Below are positions 5,852 through 9,502 of a stretch of DNA of 9,502 nt, piece after piece; the first letter of the stretch is position 1; each line of letters begins with the position of its first letter. Both the position numbers and the translations under genes were made by a program. The notes under the pieces were generated by a model that was given only the letters and a program-made list of their open reading frames with translations, ran no database searches and was not told the DNA's origin. The stretch spans positions 1 to 9,502 of the forward strand of contig CAJYHD010000060.1 in assembly GCA_913773715.1 (NCBI GenBank). The letters run 5' to 3'. This stretch comes from an uncultured Sphingobium sp. (GTDB lineage: Bacteria; Pseudomonadota; Alphaproteobacteria; Sphingomonadales; Sphingomonadaceae).

Positions 5852-7228
5852 TCAGGCAGGCAGCACTAGGCTCGCCTCCAATCCCCCTTCCGCCCGATTG
5901 GCGAGACGCAACTGCCCCTGATGTTCGGCCATGATCGCGCGGACGAGCGCAAGGCCCAGACCCGCCCCCCCCGTCTCACGATTGCGCGATCCTTCCAGAC
6001 GCGTGAAGGGTTCGAGCATTTCAGCCATACGATCTTCCGCAATTCCCGGTCCGTCGTCGGCGACTGCAATGCGGATCGTTGCGCCCTCATGACAAACCGA
6101 CACATGTGCGTGCTCGCCATAGACGATCGCATTTTCGATGAGGTTGCGCAACGCCCGGCGGATCTGCTGCGGGCGAACGAAGGCAACGGCACGGTCGCTC
6201 TCCGCCATTTCGACAGGCGATCCAAGCTCCAGATAATCTTCGACCACGGCATCCGCGAGCGCGGCAAGATCGACCTTCTGCGCCGCCTGCGTACTGCGCC
6301 CCGCACGCGCCAGCGAGAGGATGTCTTCCAGCATCCGGTTCATTTCCTCGATCGTTTCAGTCATGCGGGCGCGCTCGCCCTCATCCTCGACCGACTCGGC
6401 GCGGACCCGAAGCGAGGCAAGCGGCGTGCGCAGGTCATGCCCGATCGCGCCCAGCATCCTGTCCTTTTCGTCCAGCATCGCGACGATCCGCGCGCGCATG
6501 GCATTGAAGGCCATGGTGAGTTCGCGCACGTCGCCCGGCCCGCTTTCATCGACTGCGTCGGCCGCGCCCGTGCGTGCGAACTGCTGCGCGGAGCCGGTGA
6601 GTTGCCGCATCGGGCGTGCCATGCGCCGCCCGATCCAGAGCAGCGGCAACAGCACCGTTGCGTAGAGAATCAGCGTCTGCCAGACGAGCCATCCGCCAAA
6701 GCGCGGCGGCCCCGCGCCTGCGCGCGCCTGGGCGATCACCCAGCGACCTTTCTCATATTCCACCGCCAGCGTCAGCCGCCGCACACGCCGCTCGCTGGGC
6801 ACTTCGCCCGTCGCCTGCATACGGATGCGTTCCCAGCGGCGCAGCGGCATCATGCGGCTGTCTTCGACCGCCTTCACCGCCAGCACATCGACGCCGATAT
6901 CGGCGAACATCGCCGTCGCGCGCTTTTCGATGTCGGGACGCGCCTTGCCCGTTAAGGAAGGTGCCGTTTCGGCAAAACGGATGTTGCGCCGGTCGGGCCG
7001 GTCATCCTCGTTGCGTTGATTGGACCTGCCGCTAAACCGGTCTGCGCGACTGTCGAGCGCATTGATGATGCGATAGACCGCAGGCGCGGTCTGGCCGGTG
7101 AGCAGCGCGCGGTTGCGCTCGCGCAGCAGCAGCGCAAAGTTGATCGCCTGCGCCACGAACAAGCCCAATGCGACCATAAGGATGATCTGGCCGACGAGGC
7201 TCTGCGGCCAGAGGCGGAGCCGCTTCAC
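5852..7228 (-). CDS. Sensor histidine kinase, HAMP domain, EnvZ-like class
   Basis: A membrane sensor kinase of 458 residues with this start. Order: transmembrane helix at about 10-32, periplasmic region about 33-179 (Arg-rich, no recognised ligand domain), second helix 180-200, and HAMP to about 254. The dimerisation H-box follows with H264 in GHDLRTPLASLR, then the ATPase domain with N366 in NLIENA, D391-x-G-x-G and GGAGLGLALV near 420-429. It should autophosphorylate and pass phosphate to the adjacent OmpR-type regulator. Start choice: GTG at 7228 makes a GTGA overlap with the regulator's stop, a common coupling signal. A longer GTG start at 7270 (472 residues) overlaps by 46 bases and adds a basic stretch, so it is less likely. 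All key residues are present. The stimulus is not known. Confidence 0.92.
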   Translation of the reverse strand: MKRLRLWPQSLVGQIILMVALGLFVAQAINFALLLRERNRALLTGQTAPAVYRIINALDSRADRFSGRSNQRNEDDRPDRRNIRFAETAPSLTGKARPDIEKRATAMFADIGVDVLAVKAVEDSRMMPLRRWERIRMQATGEVPSERRVRRLTLAVEYEKGRWVIAQARAGAGPPRFGGWLVWQTLILYATVLLPLLWIGRRMARPMRQLTGSAQQFARTGAADAVDESGPGDVRELTMAFNAMRARIVAMLDEKDRMLGAIGHDLRTPLASLRVRAESVEDEGERARMTETIEEMNRMLEDILSLARAGRSTQAAQKVDLAALADAVVEDYLELGSPVEMAESDRAVAFVRPQQIRRALRNLIENAIVYGEHAHVSVCHEGATIRIAVADDGPGIAEDRMAEMLEPFTRLEGSRNRETGGAGLGLALVRAIMAEHQGQLRLANRAEGGLEASLVLPA

Positions 7229-7944
7229 AGCTTCCGCACGTCGGCGGATAGCGTATAGCCGCCGCCCCACACCGTCTTGATGAGCGTCGGCGCCTTGGGG
7301 TCTGGCTCGATCTTCTTGCGTAAGCGGCTGATCTGATTGTCGATCGCGCGGTCGAAGGCGTTCGCCTCCCGCCCCTGCGTGATGTCGAGCAACTGGTCGC
7401 GGCTCAGCACTTGATTGGGCCGGGTGGCGAAGGCGAGCATCAGATTATATTCAGCGGTCGAGAGCGGCAGCGACACACCCTCCGCATCCACGAGCGTGCG
7501 CTCCTGGGTCTTCAGCAGCCATCCGGCAAAGGCATAGGTGGCCCCATCAGGCGCGGTGACGCGCTGGCCGCCGGTTGCCACACGGCGAAAGATCACCTTG
7601 ATCCGCGCCACCAACTCGCGCGGGGAAAAGGGCTTCAGCACATAATCGTCCGCGCCCATCTCCAGCCCGACGATGCGATCGGTCTCCTCCGACTTGGCGG
7701 TCAGCAGGATCACCGGGATTTCGCTGGTTTCGCGGATATGGCGGCACAGGGAAAGGCCGTCCTCACCCGGCATCATGATGTCCAGGATCACGAGATCGAT
7801 CGCATTGGCGTTCAGTCGCACCCGCGCTTCCGCCGCACTGTCGACGGCCGTGACGCGAAAGCCGTTGCGGCCAAGATATTGCGCCAGAGGCTCTCGGATC
7901 GAACGCTCGTCATCGACGAGCAGCAGATGGGGACGGTCGCTCAT
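7225..7944 (-). CDS. OmpR/PhoB-family response regulator
   Basis: A 239-residue DNA-binding regulator and the cognate partner of the kinase it overlaps. The receiver domain, residues 5-118, has the acidic pair D11/D12, the phosphate-accepting D55 in VILDIMMPG, T82 and K104 in YVLKPF. The winged-helix effector domain, about residues 130-236, shows LSTAEYNLML, the recognition-helix region FDRAIDNQISRLRKKIE, and the closing TVWGGGYTL turn typical of the family. Starts at ATG 7944 with only a weak AGG upstream. A hairpin-rich 107-base gap separates it from the EF-hand gene, so it may share that gene's transcript at reduced level or have its own promoter. The target genes are not visible. Confidence 0.95.
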   Translation of the reverse strand: MSDRPHLLLVDDERSIREPLAQYLGRNGFRVTAVDSAAEARVRLNANAIDLVILDIMMPGEDGLSLCRHIRETSEIPVILLTAKSEETDRIVGLEMGADDYVLKPFSPRELVARIKVIFRRVATGGQRVTAPDGATYAFAGWLLKTQERTLVDAEGVSLPLSTAEYNLMLAFATRPNQVLSRDQLLDITQGREANAFDRAIDNQISRLRKKIEPDPKAPTLIKTVWGGGYTLSADVRKL

Positions 7945-7981
7945 ACTGCCTGTCTGTCATGTGGGGGGAGAAACGGGAAGG

Positions 7982-8008
7982 GGTGAGGCGTATTGACAAC
8001 CTCACCCG
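7982..8008. repeat. Inverted repeat that competes with the REP-like stem
   Basis: GGGTGAGG (7982-7989) and CCTCACCC (8001-8008) form a perfect 8-bp stem around an 11-base loop. Five bases of its right arm (8004-8008) are also used by the larger palindrome at 8004-8039, so the two folds exclude each other. In a minus-strand transcript from the EF-hand gene into the regulator, the larger stem emerges first. The hairpin is then followed by CTTCCCGTTTCTC, a poor T-tract. It could act as an attenuator or weak terminator. Confidence 0.5.
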
Positions 8009-8039
8009 TCATTTCTGCGAAAGCGGGAATGACGGGTGT
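8004..8039. repeat. REP-like palindrome with GAAA tetraloop
   Basis: Eleven Watson-Crick pairs (CACCCGTCATT at 8004-8014 with AATGACGGGTG at 8029-8039) continue inward through five more pairs, two of them G-U. They close on GAAA at 8020-8023, a 16-bp stem in plus-strand RNA. In minus-strand RNA the two wobbles become A-C mismatches. The core resembles the widespread ATTCCC-N8-GGGAAT type of repetitive palindrome with one decayed arm. It lies in the gap between the EF-hand gene and the response regulator, 13 bases past the EF-hand stop. No second clear copy was found in the window. Confidence 0.7.
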
Positions 8040-8040
8040 A

Positions 8041-8052
8041 AGGTCTAGACCT
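8041..8052. repeat. Perfect 12-base palindrome AGGTCTAGACCT
   Basis: AGGTCTAGACCT is its own reverse complement and ends on the first plus-strand base of the EF-hand stop codon. It contains the CTAG tetranucleotide, which is rare in many bacterial genomes. It could be a protein-binding site or chance; no function can be assigned. Confidence 0.4.
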
Positions 8053-8702
8053 CAGTTCTGCTCAGGCGGCGGAGGCGGCATGCCGCGGTCACCCGCCGGG
8101 CCACGCCATTGGCCCCTGCCCTGACCGCGCATCATCTGCCGCGCCGCCTTCATTTCGTCGGCAGTGACGAAACCATCCTTGTTGGTGTCGAGCCGGTCAA
8201 ACCGCGCCATACCCTGGGCGATGAAGTCCGCCTTGGTTACGATACCGCCGTTGCGGATGTCGCGCATCTCGGCGCCCATGCCGCGACCGCCGCGTGGGCC
8301 ACCGCGCCATTTATGGCCTCCCGGACCGCCCATGCCTGCGCGTTTGTCGGCCCGCGCCTGATGCGCGGCCATGAACTCGGCCTTGCTGATCTGGCCGTTG
8401 CGGTCGGTGTCCATGTCGGCGAACCGCATTTCGAGCCGCTGCTGGCGCTTGAGGTCGAAATCCTTCTGCGTCAGTTGGCCGTCGCGATCGGCGTCCATCT
8501 TGGCAAAGCGCGCCTCCAGCGACGCGGTCATTTCCGCGCGGCTGATCTTGCCGTCGCCATTGGTATCGACTTTCTGCATCCAGCCGCCGCGTTCACGCGA
8601 ACCGCCATCGGCTCCCGGCTGCGCATAAGCGAGATGAGTGGCGGCAAGGCCACCTACGAACAGCGACCCGAGCGCCACCGTGGTCATGAATTTGCGAAGC
8701 AT
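8052..8702 (-). CDS. Secreted or periplasmic EF-hand calcium-binding protein
   Basis: A 216-residue protein with a clear Sec signal peptide, residues 1-27 (basic start, hydrophobic core, likely cleavage after AYA). The mature part carries EF-hand loops with Asp/Asn at positions 1, 3 and 5, Gly at 6 and acidic at 12: residues 46-57 (DTNGDGKISRAE), 70-81 (DADRDGQLTQKD), 98-109 (DTDRNGQISKAE) and 172-183 (DTNKDGFVTADE). A fifth, 148-159 (DIRNGGIVTKAD), has lost positions 3 and 5. A Gly/Arg/Met-rich linker (about 121-147) separates loops three and four, and the C-terminus is Gly/Arg-rich ending in five prolines. AGAGGA lies 6 bases before the ATG. Likely binds calcium in the periplasm; its partner is unknown. 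It lies directly upstream of the two-component genes on the same strand. Confidence 0.9.
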   Translation of the reverse strand: MLRKFMTTVALGSLFVGGLAATHLAYAQPGADGGSRERGGWMQKVDTNGDGKISRAEMTASLEARFAKMDADRDGQLTQKDFDLKRQQRLEMRFADMDTDRNGQISKAEFMAAHQARADKRAGMGGPGGHKWRGGPRGGRGMGAEMRDIRNGGIVTKADFIAQGMARFDRLDTNKDGFVTADEMKAARQMMRGQGRGQWRGPAGDRGMPPPPPEQN

Positions 8703-8790
8703 CTGTCTTCCTCTTGGGCTTGTCCATTGGACGACCCAGCGCCGTCCTTGAAAAGCCTTATGAGGCGGATGTGTCCCGCAATTTTGTCAT

Positions 8791-8827
8791 GCCGCGCTAC
8801 AGTTTGTCGCAAACTGTATCGCGCGGC
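8791..8827. terminator. Long bulged hairpin after argG; terminator or operator
   Basis: Outer arms GCCGCGC (8791-8797) and GCGCGGC (8821-8827) pair, and inner arms TACAGTTTG (8798-8806) and CAAACTGTA (8810-8818) pair around a TCG loop. This gives a 16-bp stem with a 2-base bulge at 8819-8820. It begins 7 bases after the argG stop on the minus strand, so a transcript end or 3' stability element is likely, though no T-run follows. The inner 21-base palindrome also resembles a TetR-type operator and lies upstream of the EF-hand gene. Confidence 0.55.
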
Positions 8828-8833
8828 GCAGCG

Positions 8834-9502
8834 TCATTCCGCGTCGCGACGGCCCAGCAACCGCAGGCGCAGCGCATTCAATTTGATGAAGCCCGCCGCG
8901 TCGCGCTGGTCATAGGCGCCCGCATCATCCTCGAACGTAACGACCTTTTCGCTGTAGAGCGAATAGGGCGACTTGCGGCCAACGACATAGACCCCGCCCT
9001 TGTAAAGCTTCAGGCGAACGGTGCCTGTCACCTTGTGCTGACTGTGATCGATCGCGGCCTGCAACATCTCGCGCTCGGGCGAGAACCAGAAACCGTTATA
9101 GATCAGCTCTGCATATTTGGGCGCGAGTTCATCCTTCAGGTGCGCGGCACCGCGATCCAGCGTGATCTGCTCGATCCCGCGATGCGCGAGGTGATAGATG
9201 GTGCCGCCCGGCGTTTCGTACATGCCGCGCGACTTCATGCCGACGAAGCGATTTTCGACCAGATCGAGACGACCGATGCCATGCTTGCGGCCATAGTCGT
9301 TGAGCGTTTCGAGCAGCGTTGCGGGCGACATGCCGACGCCGTTGATCGCGACGCCATCGCCGCGCTCGAAATCGACGGTGATATATTCCGGCGCGTCGGG
9401 CGCATCCGGTGCCTGCTCGGGATCGACGGTGCGCGAATAGACGTAGTCCGGCGTCTCGACCCACGGGTCCTCCAGCACCTTGCCTTCGGAGGAGGTGTGC
9501 AA
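8834..9502 (-). CDS. argG: Argininosuccinate synthase (C-terminal part)
   Basis: The last 222 codons of the enzyme that joins citrulline and aspartate, using ATP, to make argininosuccinate, the penultimate step of arginine synthesis in the cytosol. The frame is open to the window edge, where the first codon is an internal leucine. Conserved blocks are present: [109 protein letters not shown] and [15 protein letters not shown]. The C-terminal end is intact. A small APD repeat, [10 protein letters not shown], may add three residues compared with usual family members. It ends before the 8791-8827 hairpin; the EF-hand gene follows on the same strand after 131 bases but probably starts its own transcript. 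Confidence 0.97.
   Translation of the reverse strand: MHTSSEGKVLEDPWVETPDYVYSRTVDPEQAPDAPDAPEYITVDFERGDGVAINGVGMSPATLLETLNDYGRKHGIGRLDLVENRFVGMKSRGMYETPGGTIYHLAHRGIEQITLDRGAAHLKDELAPKYAELIYNGFWFSPEREMLQAAIDHSQHKVTGTVRLKLYKGGVYVVGRKSPYSLYSEKVVTFEDDAGAYDQRDAAGFIKLNALRLRLLGRRDAE

Noticed and set aside
5921..6955. Plus-strand open frame of 344 codons opposite the histidine kinase
   Set aside because: The minus-strand kinase has all catalytic boxes; the opposite frame is a compositional shadow without a ribosome site.
7229..7270. Longer kinase start at GTG 7270
   Set aside because: It overlaps the regulator by 46 bases and adds an Arg-rich extension; the GTGA overlap at 7228-7225 is the more usual arrangement. 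Not fully excluded.
7972..8000. Sigma-70 promoter for the response regulator, with TTGTCA at 8000-7995
   Set aside because: At 17-base spacing the -10 position reads CCCGTT, which is not acceptable.
8531..8550. Second copy of the REP-like element (GTCATTTCCGCGCGG) inside the EF-hand gene
   Set aside because: Only a short core is shared and no pairing arm follows, so it is taken as coincidence in coding sequence.
8760..8792. Ten-codon leader peptide on the minus strand starting at the ATG at 8792
   Set aside because: It has no ribosome site and no codon bias or regulatory codon run; the ATG looks incidental.

Overview
The window is GC-rich chromosomal DNA of an alphaproteobacterium, most likely a sphingomonad (Sphingomonadaceae). 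This rests on overall gene style, TTAACC-type (CtrA-like) sites upstream of a motor gene, a well-formed EcfG-type stress promoter, and an SDR-DUF2256 gene pair. No rRNA, tRNA, CRISPR array, insertion sequence or integrase was seen, and the gene content is mostly ordinary core and accessory chromosome.

Left third, plus strand (1-3630): the end of a flagellar locus. It holds the last 202 codons of flgK, then flgL, a 198-base gap with tandem CtrA-like half sites, then motA and motB three bases apart, closed by a perfect 10-bp terminator stem. FlgK and FlgL form the hook-filament junction. MotA and MotB form the stator that drives rotation. Next on the same strand is an integral-membrane acyltransferase of the acyltransferase-3 family (3746-4936). 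Its Shine-Dalgarno sequence lies inside a hairpin that abuts the ATG.

Middle, minus strand (4878-7944): reading right to left, an OmpR-type response regulator and its membrane histidine kinase overlap by GTGA, as a two-component operon. They are followed by a GTG-started short-chain dehydrogenase and a 46-residue DUF2256 zinc-ribbon protein. A GGAAC-N16-CGTT promoter between kinase and dehydrogenase suggests that the last two genes form a general-stress (PhyR/EcfG) operon. DUF2256 and the acyltransferase gene overlap tail to tail by 34 bp. The minus-strand terminator, with its T-run, lies inside the acyltransferase coding sequence.

Right third, minus strand (7982-9502): a secreted protein with four good EF-hand loops and one degenerate loop lies upstream of the response regulator. 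The two are separated by a 16-bp, GAAA-capped, REP-like palindrome and a competing hairpin. Beyond it is the C-terminal part of argG (arginine biosynthesis), running off the edge. The most interesting points are the EcfG promoter of the SDR-DUF2256 pair, the terminators embedded in overlapping convergent genes, the start-site hairpin of the acyltransferase, and the EF-hand/two-component arrangement, which could be a calcium- or envelope-responsive module.
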